Of a DNA stretch of 64,000 bases, positions 24,580 through 33,960 are shown piece by piece. The stretch lies in assembly GCF_002005565.1 (NCBI RefSeq), contig NZ_BDJC01000033.1, positions 1 to 64,000 of the forward strand, in the 5' to 3' direction. Positions within the stretch are counted from its first letter, which is position 1. Every line of letters begins with the position of its first letter. A model generated the notes under the pieces. The model saw only the letters and a program-made list of their open reading frames with translations, had not been told where the DNA came from and did no database searches. The position numbers were made by a program, and so were the translations under genes. This stretch comes from Streptomyces sp. JHA26. Its GTDB lineage: Bacteria > Actinomycetota > Actinomycetes > Streptomycetales > Streptomycetaceae.

Positions 24580-26022
24580 TCAGCCGTCGTCCCCCGGCAC
24601 CCGCAGCCGCGCCCCCTGCCGCAGCAGCTCCCGCTGCACCAGCCGGTAGGGCAGCCCGCGCGGCCCGCGCCCGTGCCGGACGGTCAGCGCCGCGCTGACG
24701 CCGGCCGCCTGGCCGGTCGCCATGGCGATGGGCATGACCCGGTACGACGAGTGGGCCACGTGCGTCCCGGAGATGCAGCGCCCGGCCACCAGCAGCCGCT
24801 CGGTGTCCCGGGGGACCAGGCAGCGCAGCGGGATGTCGTAGAAGCTGCCCCGCGGCACCCGCTTCAGGACGGTTCCGGGGCCGCGCGGGTTGTGGATGTC
24901 GACCGGATAGGCGCCGTGCGCGACGACGTCCCGGAAGGTGCGCGCCGCCAGGATGTCGTGACCGGTCAGCTGGTAGTCGCCGAGGACGCGCCGGGTCTCC
25001 CGCACGCCGATGTGGGTACCGCTCTGCACCACGTACGACTCCTCGAACCCGGGCACGCGGGTGCGCAGGAAGCGGTCGATCGAGGCGAGCTGACGCCGCG
25101 CGGTGTACTCGGCGCGGGTGAGGTCCCACACGTCGGTGCCGAGGACGCGGTTCACCCGGGTGCTGTTGACGGCGACCTCGCGCGGGTGCGGGGTCGCGAA
25201 GAACAGGATGTCCTCGCGCGGCAGCCTCAGTTCCCCCGCCGCCCTGGCCTCCTCGATCAGGTCCCACAGACCGTGCACGCCGCGCCACTGGTCGGGATGC
25301 GCGCGCACGTAGTCGGCGAAGTCGGGCCGCGCGAAGTCGACGACGCGGAACATCAGCGTCATCGGCTGCACCAGCCCGTCCTCGGGCCGGCCGATCTCGT
25401 ACGGCGCCCCGCAGGCGGTCGCGACGTCCCCGTCCCCGGTGGCGTCCACGACCACCCCGGCGTCGATCACCACCGGTCCCGACTTGGTCTCGAGGACCAC
25501 GCGCCAGCCGGAACCGTCGTCCAGCGGCAGCGCACCGGAGGCGAAGGAGTGGAACAGCATCCGCACCCCCGCCTCGTCCATCATCTCCAGCAGCGCCAGC
25601 TTGAACAGCTCCGGGTCGAAGGGGACCGTGTACCCGGTTCTCGGGGACGGCGCGAGACAGCCGCCGCGTCCCATGAGCCGGTCGAGCAGCTGCCACAGCA
25701 CGCCCGCGACCACCGGCTCGCCCTCCCCGTGGTCGGTGGGCAGCAGCCGCGAGGTGTCCCCGGCCTCGGTGAACGCGGCCTGCTCGTGCTCGTTGTGGAA
25801 CGACATCAGCGGCATCACCAGCGCCACGGTCGCGTTGCCGCCGAGGAACCCGTACCGCTCGACCAGCACCACGTCGGCCCCCGTGTCGGCCGCGCCGACC
25901 GCCGCGGCGAACCCGGCGGGACCACCGCCCACCACCAGGACGTCGCACCGGCCCCCGTGCCGTGCGGGCCGCGGGGGCAGGGTGACGGTGCGGGGCTCGC
26001 GGGGCTCTTCCAGGACCGGCAT
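24580..26022 (-). CDS. FAD-dependent oxidoreductase (PF12831 type)
   Basis: A 480-residue flavoprotein. VLVVGGGPAGFAAAVGAADTGADVVLVERYGFLGGNAT near residue 29 is the FAD-binding dinucleotide fold followed by the GGxxT turn typical of FAD_oxidored proteins. VVDATGDGDVATACGAPYEIG near residue 188 and RCISGTHVAHSSYRVMPIAMATGQAAG near residue 427 are further family blocks. The family oxidises or reduces unknown substrates, sometimes with selenium or sulfur chemistry. Starts 13 bases after the pyruvyltransferase stop with GAGGTGAG upstream, so the two are surely one operon. Confidence 0.9.
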   Translation of the reverse strand: MPVLEEPREPRTVTLPPRPARHGGRCDVLVVGGGPAGFAAAVGAADTGADVVLVERYGFLGGNATVALVMPLMSFHNEHEQAAFTEAGDTSRLLPTDHGEGEPVVAGVLWQLLDRLMGRGGCLAPSPRTGYTVPFDPELFKLALLEMMDEAGVRMLFHSFASGALPLDDGSGWRVVLETKSGPVVIDAGVVVDATGDGDVATACGAPYEIGRPEDGLVQPMTLMFRVVDFARPDFADYVRAHPDQWRGVHGLWDLIEEARAAGELRLPREDILFFATPHPREVAVNSTRVNRVLGTDVWDLTRAEYTARRQLASIDRFLRTRVPGFEESYVVQSGTHIGVRETRRVLGDYQLTGHDILAARTFRDVVAHGAYPVDIHNPRGPGTVLKRVPRGSFYDIPLRCLVPRDTERLLVAGRCISGTHVAHSSYRVMPIAMATGQAAGVSAALTVRHGRGPRGLPYRLVQRELLRQGARLRVPGDDG

Positions 26023-26035
26023 CGCTCACCTCGGA

Positions 26036-27250
26036 TCAGGCGTGCAGCGGGCGCGGCTCGGACACGCACGGGTCGGCCCCCACCGCCCCCGCCACCGGGC
26101 GGGCGTCGATCCCGTCGAGCAGCGAGCCGCAGCGCACGCAGGTCTCCCGGGCCACCGCGGACAGCTCCCGCATGCGGTCCCGCAGGTTCTCGCGGCGCTT
26201 CGGATACTCGTCCCACAGCCGGTCCACCTCCGCCAGCAGCAGCCCCGCCTGCTCCCGCGCCACACCCACCAGGGCCGGTGCGCCGAGCCGGCGCGCGAAG
26301 TCGAAGACCTTGCCGGAGTAGGGCAGCGGCAGCACCGGCACCCCGGTGAGCGCCGCGAAGATCACGAAGTGCAGCCGCATGCCGACGGCCAGGTCCAGAT
26401 GGCGCATGAAGCCGAGGATCTGCCCCGGGCTGTAGTCGCCGTGCAGGATCCGGCCCTTGTCCGGAGCGGTCATGTGGGACAGCACGGCGTGCGCGTGCCG
26501 GACGTCGTGCCGCTCCATCGGCAGGAACACCACCCGCGCGTCCAGCCGGCGCACCAGGAAGTCCGCCACGTCGGCGAGCAGCGCGTGGTAGTCGCCCTCG
26601 TCGAGCTTCTCGGCGGCCCGGCCCGGTTCCCGCACCGACATCCCCACCAGCCGGGTGCCGGTGCGGATGCCCTCGTCGCGCATCATCGCCCCGGTGAACG
26701 GCTCCGGACGCAGCAGCAGCGCCGGGTCCGCGGTGACGGTGACCTCGCGCTCCAGGCCGACCTCCTCCAGGACGAGCCGGGACTCCTCGTCCCGCACCAC
26801 CACGTCGTCCATGTCCGCCAGCACGGTGCGCACCGCCTCCCGGTCCTCGGCGTCCGTCAGCGGCCCCGCTCCCACGGCGTAGGCGAAGGTGGGCACGCCC
26901 CGGATCTGCGCGGCGCGCACGAGCCGCAGGTAGCGGCGGGCCTCGCCGTCGTAGAGGACGCCGCCGCCGCCGAGCACCAGCAGGTCCAGGCCGGGCAGCA
27001 CGTCCAGGACGTGGTTGCGGCTGACGCCCTCCCAGGGCACCACCTCGTCGGCGTCCCGGTGATGGCCGCGGGTGTGCTCGGCGTCCCGGCTCAGCACCAC
27101 GAGGTGCGCGTCGGGCCGCTGGGCGCGCAGACAGGCCAGCACGCAGGTCAGGATCGCCTCGTCGCCGGTGTTGAACCCTCCGTACGATCCGAGCACGCCG
27201 ACGCGCGGGCCCGATCGGGCGGAATGCGGATGCGAGGGGGCAGTGGTCAT
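26036..27250 (-). CDS. Polysaccharide pyruvyl transferase family protein
   Basis: A 404-residue protein of the CsaB/WcaK (PS_pyruv_trans) family, which add pyruvate ketals to surface sugars. The N-terminus VGVLGSYGGFNTGDEAILTCVL is the signature GxxxxxNxGDEA loop. LLVLGGGGVLYDG near residue 92 and VGMRLHFVIFAALTGVPVLPLPYSGKV near residue 310 are the other conserved blocks. The C-terminus has a CVRC pair (VARETCVRCGSLLDG), unusual and possibly metal- or redox-active. First gene of a two-gene operon with the FAD oxidoreductase. Confidence 0.88.
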   Translation of the reverse strand: MTTAPSHPHSARSGPRVGVLGSYGGFNTGDEAILTCVLACLRAQRPDAHLVVLSRDAEHTRGHHRDADEVVPWEGVSRNHVLDVLPGLDLLVLGGGGVLYDGEARRYLRLVRAAQIRGVPTFAYAVGAGPLTDAEDREAVRTVLADMDDVVVRDEESRLVLEEVGLEREVTVTADPALLLRPEPFTGAMMRDEGIRTGTRLVGMSVREPGRAAEKLDEGDYHALLADVADFLVRRLDARVVFLPMERHDVRHAHAVLSHMTAPDKGRILHGDYSPGQILGFMRHLDLAVGMRLHFVIFAALTGVPVLPLPYSGKVFDFARRLGAPALVGVAREQAGLLLAEVDRLWDEYPKRRENLRDRMRELSAVARETCVRCGSLLDGIDARPVAGAVGADPCVSEPRPLHA

Positions 27251-27404
27251 CCGGGGCTCCCGTCAGGTCGGAGTCGGCCGGCCGCCGGCCCTGGCGTGCG
27301 GACGGTCGCCGCCCGCGTGCCGTGCCGAGTTGCCTGCCCCACGTTCCGGAAACACCCTCTTGGTCCCGTCCTGTCCGCAACGGTCCCGGTATGCGCCCGG
27401 TCCC

Positions 27405-28592
27405 TCAGACGACGGCGTCCGCGCGCAGCGCCGCGATGTCGGCGGGGGAGCGGCCGAGCTCCGCGAGGATCGCGTCGGTGTGCTCGCCGACCGCCGGTAC
27501 GGGGCCCATGCGCGCGGGCAGCCCCGCGAGGTCGGCCGGCGGCAGCAGCGCCCGTACCGTGGCGCCGCCCGGTACCGGCACCCGGCGCCAGCGGTCGCGG
27601 GCCTCCAGCACCGGGTGGTCGAGGAACGCGGCGACGTCGTTGACCCCCGCGCAGGCGATGCCGATGTCCCGCAGGTCCTCCAGGACGGCGTCGCTGTCCG
27701 AGCGGGCGATCCGGGCGGCGACGACGGCGTCCAGTTCCTCCCGGTGGGCGACGCGGTCGGAGCCGGTGGCGAACCGGGGGTCGTCCGCCAGCTCGGGCCG
27801 CCCGAGGAAGCCGGCGCACAGGGCGGCCCACTCGCGCTCGTTCTGCACGGAGAACAGCACCTCCTTGCCGTCGGCGGCCCGGTAGGCGCCGTACGGCGCG
27901 ATGGTGGCGTGCCGGGTGCCCAGGCGCGGGGGCTGGCCGCCGCCGTACTCGGTGTAGTAGGCGGGCTGGCCCATCCACTCCGCCAGGGCCTCGAACAGGG
28001 AGACCTCCACCGGGTGGGCCCGGCCGGTGGTGGCGCGGGTGTACAGGGCGGTGAGGACGCCGCTGTAGGCGTACATCCCGGCGGCGATGTCGGCGACGGA
28101 GATGCCGACGCGCGCGGTCTCCTCGGCGGTCCCGGTGAGCGAGACCAGCCCGGTCTGGCACTGGACCAGCAGGTCGTAGGCCTTGCGGTCGGCCCACGGG
28201 CCGCTGGTGCCGTAGCCGGAGACCGTGCACGGGATCAGCCGGGGGAAGCGCTCCGCGAGGGCCGCGGCGTCCAGGCCCAGGCGGCCGGCGGCGCCGGGTG
28301 CGAGGTTCTGCACGAGGACGTCGGCGTCGTCGAGGAGCCGGTGCAGGATCTCCAGGCCCCTCGGGTCCTTGAGGTCGAGGGTGAGCGACTCCTTGGACCG
28401 GTTCAGCCACACGAAATAACTGGAGTGCCCGTGCACGGTCGTGTCGTAGCGGCGGGCGAAGTCACCGTCGCCCGGCCGTTCCACCTTGATCACCCGGGCG
28501 CCGAGGTCGGCGAGCTGCCGGGTGGCGTAGGGCGCCGCCACGGCCTGTTCGAGGCTGACCACCGTGACCCCGGTCAGGGGAAGCCGCTGCAC
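27405..28592 (-). CDS. CaiB/BaiF-type (class III) CoA transferase
   Basis: A 395-residue CoA transferase. The N-terminus LPLTGVTVVSLEQAVAAPYATRQLADLGARVIKVERP is the classic family start. GRLGLDAAALAERFPRLIPCTVSGYG follows, and Asp168 in GISVADIAAGMYA fits the catalytic aspartate that forms the acyl anhydride. Acyl donor and acceptor are unknown. A strong promoter lies 67 bases upstream (28659-28688). It probably stands alone, 154 bases from the pyruvyltransferase gene. Confidence 0.92.
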   Translation of the reverse strand: MQRLPLTGVTVVSLEQAVAAPYATRQLADLGARVIKVERPGDGDFARRYDTTVHGHSSYFVWLNRSKESLTLDLKDPRGLEILHRLLDDADVLVQNLAPGAAGRLGLDAAALAERFPRLIPCTVSGYGTSGPWADRKAYDLLVQCQTGLVSLTGTAEETARVGISVADIAAGMYAYSGVLTALYTRATTGRAHPVEVSLFEALAEWMGQPAYYTEYGGGQPPRLGTRHATIAPYGAYRAADGKEVLFSVQNEREWAALCAGFLGRPELADDPRFATGSDRVAHREELDAVVAARIARSDSDAVLEDLRDIGIACAGVNDVAAFLDHPVLEARDRWRRVPVPGGATVRALLPPADLAGLPARMGPVPAVGEHTDAILAELGRSPADIAALRADAVV

Positions 28593-28658
28593 GCTCGTGT
28601 CTCCTGCCGCCGGTCCGGGCGCCCGCGGACGGTGCTCCCGGCAGGCCTTGTGCGCTGA

Positions 28659-28688
28659 TTTCTACGGCCCCCCTCCGGCGGCTGTCAA
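28659..28688 (-). promoter_or_regulatory. Housekeeping-type promoter of the CoA transferase gene
   Basis: Reading the minus strand, TTGACA (28683-28688), an 18-base spacer and TAGAAA(T) (28659-28664) give a near-consensus vegetative promoter. Such good matches are rare in this G+C-rich sequence. Confidence 0.65.
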
Positions 28689-28794
28689 CGGCGGCCGGAG
28701 CCGGCGCGGGCGCCCGGCCGCGGCCCCGCCGATCGTCCGGCCGCACCGCGAGCTGCTCACCCGCGCGCGCCGCCGCGGCGGCCCGGCACGCGCC

Positions 28795-28823
28795 GGGACC
28801 GGAGCTCGGTGAGCTCCGGTCCC
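28795..28823. terminator. Terminator after the flavin reductase gene
   Basis: GGGACCGGAGCTC-GGT-GAGCTCCGGTCCC is a perfect 13-3-13 hairpin, 21 bases beyond the stop codon of the minus-strand reductase. Confidence 0.8.
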
Positions 28824-28843
28824 GTGCGTCGTCGCGGGGCGGG

Positions 28844-29404
28844 TCAGGCGGCGGCGGCGTCCGCGTGGCCGTGCAGGCGGGCGACGACCTCGGTCAGCTG
28901 CGCGGCGACCTCGGCGTCGTCGGCCGGGTGGGTCTGCGCGAAGCGGGTGACCGAGCCCGGGATGGACAGCTTGATGTCCTCGATCACCTTGCCGCCGGCG
29001 ATGCCCACGGACTTGCGGGTGTCGTCCTGGGCCCACACGCCGCCGTACTGGCCGAAGGCGGTGCCGATCACGGCGACGGGCTTGCCGTTGAAGGCGCCGG
29101 CGCCGAAGGGGCGGGACAGCCAGTCGATGGCGTTCTTCAGCACGGCCGGCATGGTGCCGTTGTACTCCGGCGAGAGGAGCAGGAAGGCGCCGGCGGACCC
29201 GGCGGCCTCGCGCAGCTTGACCGCGGCGGCCGGGACGCTGCCCTCGACGTCGATGTCCTCGTTGTAGAACGGGACCTCGGCCAGGCCCTCGAAGATCTCC
29301 ACCTCGGCGCCCTCGGGGGCGAACCTGGCGGCCGCCTCGGCGAGCTGGCGGTTGTGCGAACCGGCGCGAAGGCTGCCGACGAGGGCGAGGATACGGACAG
29401 ACAT
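28844..29404 (-). CDS. NAD(P)H-dependent FMN/quinone reductase
   Basis: A 186-residue flavodoxin-fold protein. VGSLRAGSHNRQLAEA near residue 9 is the FMN phosphate loop; LLLSPEYNGTMPAVLKNAIDWLSRP near residue 75 is the flavin-ring segment characteristic of the azo/chromate/quinone reductase group. Divergent from a TetR gene, with two copies of CGGACC-N2-GGTCCG between them, so it is very likely the TetR target, induced by an electrophile or quinone. Enzyme class is firm; physiological substrate unknown. Confidence 0.92.
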   Translation of the reverse strand: MSVRILALVGSLRAGSHNRQLAEAAARFAPEGAEVEIFEGLAEVPFYNEDIDVEGSVPAAAVKLREAAGSAGAFLLLSPEYNGTMPAVLKNAIDWLSRPFGAGAFNGKPVAVIGTAFGQYGGVWAQDDTRKSVGIAGGKVIEDIKLSIPGSVTRFAQTHPADDAEVAAQLTEVVARLHGHADAAAA

Positions 29405-29465
29405 GAGTACTCCCACTGATGGTGCGATGTGAACGGCCGGTGCCCGAAACACCGCCGGAGCGATC

Positions 29466-29514
29466 CGGACCGAGGTCCGTTTAATTTCTAACATCCTAAG
29501 CGGACCGCGGTCCA
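29466..29514. promoter_or_regulatory. Twin TetR-type operators CGGACC-N2-GGTCCG
   Basis: CGGACCGAGGTCCG (29466-29479) is perfect, CGGACCGCGGTCCA (29501-29514) has one end mismatch; centres are 35 bases apart. They flank an A+T-rich core (TTTAATTTCTAACATCC) holding likely -10 elements, for example TAACAT (29489-29494) for the plus strand. Position between a reductase and a TetR gene strongly suggests self-regulated control of both. Confidence 0.75.
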
Positions 29515-29544
29515 GTTTTGTTCCCGATGCTTTACGCTGTTTTC

Positions 29545-30213
29545 ATGTCCGCCGCCCTGCCGCCCTTTCCCCAGCCCCAGGAGACCGACGGCCCGCTCGA
29601 GCTGCTCCAGCTCGGAACGGGAGCCGACGAGGACGAGCCCTGCCTGCGCGCCGACGCCGCCCGCAACCGCGCCCGGCTGCTGGAGGCCGCCGCGCGGCTG
29701 GTGGCCGAGCACGGCGCGGCGAGCCTCACCATGGAGGCGGTGGCCGCGGCGGCCTCGGTGGGCAAGGGCACGGTCTTCCGGCGTTTCGGCGACCGCACGG
29801 GCCTGCTGATGGCCCTGCTCGACCACTCCGAGAAGAAGTTCCAGGCCGCCCTCCTCGGCGGTCCGCCGCCCCTGGGGCCCGGTGCGCCGGCCGTGGAGCG
29901 GCTGCGGGCCTTCGGCTGCGCGATGCTGCGCCGCAGCGGCGACGAACTGGCCCTGCACCTGGCCGCCGAGCCGAGCGCGGAACGCCGCTACACCGCCGCC
30001 CCGCGCCGCTTCCTGCGCGGCCACGTGGCCCTGCTGCTGCGCCAGGCCGCCCCGGACGCGGACAGCGAACTGCTCTCCCACACGCTGATGGCCTACCTCG
30101 ACGCGGCCCTGATCCACCACCTCACCGAACAGTGCGGGATGCCCCTGGCACGGCTGGAGGCGGGCTGGCAGGACCTGGTGGCACGGGTGACCCGCAGCGA
30201 GCCGACGGACTGA
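29545..30213 (+). CDS. TetR-family transcriptional regulator
   Basis: A 222-residue protein. The helix-turn-helix lies at about residues 50-85 (LLEAAARLVAEHGAASLTMEAVAAAASVGKGTVFRRFGDRTGL). The N-terminus before it is longer than usual (about 35 residues, Pro/Glu/Asp-rich). The ligand domain has EKKFQAALLGG and ALIHHLTEQCGMP; a Cys near residue 195 might sense electrophiles. The ATG at 29545 is preferred over an upstream TTG because that lies too close to the operator. Likely repressor of the divergent flavin reductase and itself. Confidence 0.9.
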   Translation: MSAALPPFPQPQETDGPLELLQLGTGADEDEPCLRADAARNRARLLEAAARLVAEHGAASLTMEAVAAAASVGKGTVFRRFGDRTGLLMALLDHSEKKFQAALLGGPPPLGPGAPAVERLRAFGCAMLRRSGDELALHLAAEPSAERRYTAAPRRFLRGHVALLLRQAAPDADSELLSHTLMAYLDAALIHHLTEQCGMPLARLEAGWQDLVARVTRSEPTD

Positions 30214-30292
30214 ACTCCCGCCGCGGGACGCGAGACCGTCCGGTCCGGACGACCGTCCCCCGGCCACGGGCGGCGCCCGGGGCTCTGCCAAG

Positions 30293-31339
30293 ATGCCGTA
30301 CGTCATGGTGCAGATACCGAAAACGTCCGCCCCCGCGTCCCCGGCACCGCGCTCCGTCCCCACGAGCACCGATGTGGCCCGCCTGGCCGGCGTCTCGCGC
30401 GCGACCGTCTCCTACGTCCTGAACGACACCGACGCCGTCCGGATCAGCGAAGCCACCCGCCGCCGCGTCCACGAGGCCGCCCGGGAACTCGGCTACGTCC
30501 CCCACGCGGCGGCCCGTTCCCTGCGCGCCGGACACAGCCGCATGGTCCTGATGCCCGCCCCGGCCTTCCCCGTCGGCCCGCTCTACAGCCGGTTCCTCAC
30601 CGAACTCCAGTGGGCGCTGGGCCGGCTCGACTACACCGTCGTGCAGTACGGCACCGCGGGCCGGCACGACGACGACGCCGCCCGCGCCTGGGCCGAACTG
30701 CGCCCGGTCGCCGTCCTGGTGCCCGGCTCGGGGCTGGGCCCGCGCGGCGTGGAACTGCTCAGACGCTCCGGCGTCCGCGCCGTCGTCACCCTCGCACCCG
30801 AGGCCGTCGAGGGCGCGCACGCCCTGCTCATGGACCACGAGGCCGTCGGCCACTGCGCCGGACGCCACCTCCACGACCGCGGCCGCCGCCGGATCGGCGT
30901 CGTCGTCCCCGCGGAAGACGGTCTCGAGGTCTTCTCGGCACCCCGCCTGCGCGGGGTGCGCCGCGCCGTCGAGGGCACCGACGCCACCGTGACCGGACTG
31001 CCGCTCGCCCACGACGAGCGGGACGCCGCCCGGCTGGCCGCCCGCTGGCCCTCCCTCGGCCTCGACGCGGTGTTCGCGTACAACGACGAGTACGCGATGC
31101 TGCTGATGCGGGCCCTGCAGGACGCGGGTCTGGACATCCCCCGGGACACCGCCGTGGTCGGCGCGGACGACCTCATGCTCGGCCGCCTGCTGAGGCCCCG
31201 GCTCAGCACCGTCCACCTCGAACTCCCGTCCGGCCGCGACCTGGCCGCACTGGTCGACCGCGCGGTCCACGACCCCGACGCCGCGCCCGAGCTGCACGCG
31301 GTGCTCGGCGCGAGGGTGGTGCACCGCGAATCGAGCTGA
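30293..31339 (+). CDS. LacI-family transcriptional regulator
   Basis: About 348 residues. The LacI helix-turn-helix is STDVARLAGVSRATVSYVLND followed by the hinge helix VPHAAARSLRAG. The rest is a periplasmic-binding-protein-like domain (VAVLVPGSGLGPRG, AGRHLHDRGRRRIGVV, LDAVFAYNDEYAMLLMRAL, DTAVVGADDLMLGRLLRPRLSTV). The start is uncertain between ATG 30293 and ATG 30305; neither has a good ribosome site. No sugar genes are adjacent, so its target is unknown. Convergent with trx, stops 12 bases apart. Confidence 0.9.
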   Translation: MPYVMVQIPKTSAPASPAPRSVPTSTDVARLAGVSRATVSYVLNDTDAVRISEATRRRVHEAARELGYVPHAAARSLRAGHSRMVLMPAPAFPVGPLYSRFLTELQWALGRLDYTVVQYGTAGRHDDDAARAWAELRPVAVLVPGSGLGPRGVELLRRSGVRAVVTLAPEAVEGAHALLMDHEAVGHCAGRHLHDRGRRRIGVVVPAEDGLEVFSAPRLRGVRRAVEGTDATVTGLPLAHDERDAARLAARWPSLGLDAVFAYNDEYAMLLMRALQDAGLDIPRDTAVVGADDLMLGRLLRPRLSTVHLELPSGRDLAALVDRAVHDPDAAPELHAVLGARVVHRESS

Positions 31340-31351
31340 GCCGCCCGGCCC

Positions 31352-31753
<402 letters not shown>

Positions 31754-31797
31754 GACGTGATCCCTCTTCCTGGTGTCGGCGACAAGCCGTCCGCACG

Positions 31798-31823
31798 AAC
31801 ACGGCCGAGGGGACGGTTATTCC
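31798..31823 (-). promoter_or_regulatory. SigR-type promoter of the thioredoxin gene
   Basis: On the minus strand GGAAT (31819-31823), 18 bases, then GTT (31798-31800) match the published SigR consensus GGAAT-N18/19-GTT exactly. Distance to the trx ATG is about 45 bases. Confidence 0.85.
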
Positions 31824-31873
31824 GCGCACGTACCCATGTGGCCACGCCGCACACCACCCACCAGACTGGCCCC

Positions 31874-33307
31874 ATGACGGAATCGGAATCCATCGCGTAC
31901 GACGTCGTGGTGATCGGCGCGGGCCCCGTGGGGGAGAACGTCGCCGACCGCACCCGGGCGGCGGGACTGTCCACCGCGATCGTGGAGGGCGAACTGGTCG
32001 GCGGCGAGTGCTCCTACTGGGCGTGCATGCCCAGCAAGGCCCTGCTGCGCCCGGTCATCGCCCACGCGGACGCCCGCCGCACCCCGGGACTGAGCCGGGC
32101 GGCGCAGGCCCCTCTCGACGCCGCCGCGGTGCTCGCCCACCGCGACGAGTACACCTCGCACTGGAAGGACGACGGGCAGGTCCGGTGGGTCGAGGGGATC
32201 GGCGCCGACCTGTACCGCGGACGGGGACGCCTCGCCGGACCCCGCACGGTGGAGGTGACCGGCCCCGACGGCACCCGCCGCGTCCTGACCGCCCGGCACG
32301 CCGTCGCCGTCTGCACCGGCACCCGCGCCGCCCTGCCGGACCTGCCGGGCCTCGACGACGTACGCCCCTGGACCAGCCGCGAGGCCACCAGCGCGCAGAG
32401 CGTGCCGGGACGGCTGATCGTCGTCGGCGGCGGAGTCGTCGCCGTCGAGATGGCCACGGCCTGGCAGGCCCTCGGCTCCCGGGTCACCCTCCTCGTCCGC
32501 GGCAAGGGCCTGCTCGCCCGCATGGAGCCGTTCGCCGGCGAACTGGTCGCCGACGCCCTCACGGAGGCCGGCGCCGACATCCGCACCGGCACCTCCGTCG
32601 CGTCCGTCACCCGCGAGAACGGCACCGTCGTCGCCCTCACCGACACCGGCGAGCGCATCGAGGCCGACGAGATCCTCTTCGCCACCGGCCGCGCCCCGCG
32701 CACCGACGACATCGGCCTGGAGACGGTCGGCCTCGAGCCCGGCTCCTGGCTCCCGGTCGACGACAGCCTCCGCGTCGACGGCCACGACTGGTTGTACGCC
32801 GTCGGCGACGTCAACCACCGCGCGCTGCTCACCCATCAGGGCAAGTACCAGGCCCGGATCGCGGGCGCCGCCATCGCCGCCCGCGCCTCCGGCGAGCCCG
32901 CCCTGGAGTCCGGCCCGTGGGGCGCGCACGCCGCGACCGCCGACCACGACGCCGTGCCCCAGGTGGTCTTCACCGATCCGGAGGCCGCCGCCGTCGGTCT
33001 CTCCCTGGCCGAGGCCGAAGAGGCCGGCCACCGCGTCCGCGCCGTCGACGTCGACCTGTCGACCGTGGCCGGCGCGGGACTGTACCGCGACGGCTACGCG
33101 GGCCGCGCCCGCATGGTCGTCGACCTGGAGGACGAGATCGTCCGCGGCGTCACCTTCGTCGGCCCGGGCGTCGGCGAGCTGATCCACTCCGCGACGATCG
33201 CCGTCGTCGGACAGGTACCGGTCGGCCGGCTGTGGCACGCGGTGCCGTCCTACCCGACGATCAGCGAGGTGTGGCTGCGGCTGCTGGAGGCCTACCGGGA
33301 CAACTGA
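31874..33307 (+). CDS. Pyridine nucleotide-disulfide oxidoreductase (class I)
   Basis: A 477-residue flavoprotein of the lipoamide dehydrogenase/mycothione reductase/mercuric reductase family. VVVIGAGPVGENVADRT near residue 11 is the FAD fold. The redox disulfide is Cys46-Cys51 in GGECSYWACMPSK, with aromatic SYWA between the cysteines rather than the usual LNVG. LIVVGGGVVAVEMATAW near residue 177 is the NAD(P) fold; YAVGDVNHRALLTHQGKYQ near residue 310 the second FAD segment; the dimer domain ends HAVPSYPTISEVW, with H-x-x-P-T-x-S/E-like catalytic His partly conserved. Divergent from SigR-driven thioredoxin, so thiol homeostasis is likely. Confidence 0.92.
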   Translation: MTESESIAYDVVVIGAGPVGENVADRTRAAGLSTAIVEGELVGGECSYWACMPSKALLRPVIAHADARRTPGLSRAAQAPLDAAAVLAHRDEYTSHWKDDGQVRWVEGIGADLYRGRGRLAGPRTVEVTGPDGTRRVLTARHAVAVCTGTRAALPDLPGLDDVRPWTSREATSAQSVPGRLIVVGGGVVAVEMATAWQALGSRVTLLVRGKGLLARMEPFAGELVADALTEAGADIRTGTSVASVTRENGTVVALTDTGERIEADEILFATGRAPRTDDIGLETVGLEPGSWLPVDDSLRVDGHDWLYAVGDVNHRALLTHQGKYQARIAGAAIAARASGEPALESGPWGAHAATADHDAVPQVVFTDPEAAAVGLSLAEAEEAGHRVRAVDVDLSTVAGAGLYRDGYAGRARMVVDLEDEIVRGVTFVGPGVGELIHSATIAVVGQVPVGRLWHAVPSYPTISEVWLRLLEAYRDN

Positions 33308-33471
33308 CCGGCCCGGTCGCGTCGTTCGGGACGAGCGGGGCACGTCCGCCCCGAACGCGCCCGCACCGGCGGCCGTTCCCTGACGCGACGTCGGGGAAGG
33401 CCGGACCCACAGCCCCACCGTCACACCGCACGGCGCACGGCACCCGCCTACCGTCGCACTCCGGGCGGACG

Positions 33472-33507
33472 ACGGTGCCCGGCTCCCTCGGGGGAACCGG
33501 GCACCGT
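33472..33507. terminator. Convergent terminator between oxidoreductase and TPR gene
   Basis: ACGGTGCCCGG (33472-33482) pairs exactly with CCGGGCACCGT (33497-33507); the 14-base loop itself contains CCC-TCG-GGG. It sits between a plus-strand stop at 33307 and a minus-strand stop at 33546. Confidence 0.75.
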
Positions 33508-33545
33508 GTGCGTCGTCGGCACGGGGCGCCGCTCGCACGCTCTTC

Positions 33546-33896
33546 TCAGGCGTCCTTCGGGAAGTCGCCCGCGAAGGCGGAGGCGATCCGCAGGTGCGAG
33601 TCGGCCTCCTCCTGCCGCCCCTGCCGTTCGAGGGTGCGGCCCAGCATCAGCCGGGCGTAGTGCTCCACCGGATCGCGCTCGACGATGACCCGCAGCTCGG
33701 CCTCCGCACGCCGCAGCTGGGCGGAGTGGTAGTAGGCACGCGCCAGCAGCAGCCGCGGTCCGGTCTGCTCGGGCACCTCCTCGACCAGCGCGCCCAGAAC
33801 GCGCGCGGCGGCGGCGTAGTCCTTGGCGTCGAAGAACATCCGCGCGCGCTCCCAGCGCTCCGCCGGCGTTCCGTGGTCGTAGTACGTCGTGTCCAC
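33546..33896 (-). CDS. Tetratricopeptide repeat protein
   Basis: A 116-residue protein with roughly two and a half TPR units: WERARMFFDAKDYAAAARVLGALVEEVP, PRLLLARAYYHSAQLRRAEAELRVIVERDP and HYARLMLGRTLERQGRQEEADSHLRIAS. The GTG start follows AAGGAGGT at ideal spacing. TPR proteins bind partners; this short one is common and uncharacterised in Streptomyces. Confidence 0.88.
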   Translation of the reverse strand: MDTTYYDHGTPAERWERARMFFDAKDYAAAARVLGALVEEVPEQTGPRLLLARAYYHSAQLRRAEAELRVIVERDPVEHYARLMLGRTLERQGRQEEADSHLRIASAFAGDFPKDA

Positions 33897-33960
33897 TCGT
33901 GACCTCCTTCTGCGCCCGCTGCAACCACACCCATTGGTTGAAAATTCCACCACCCTTCCC

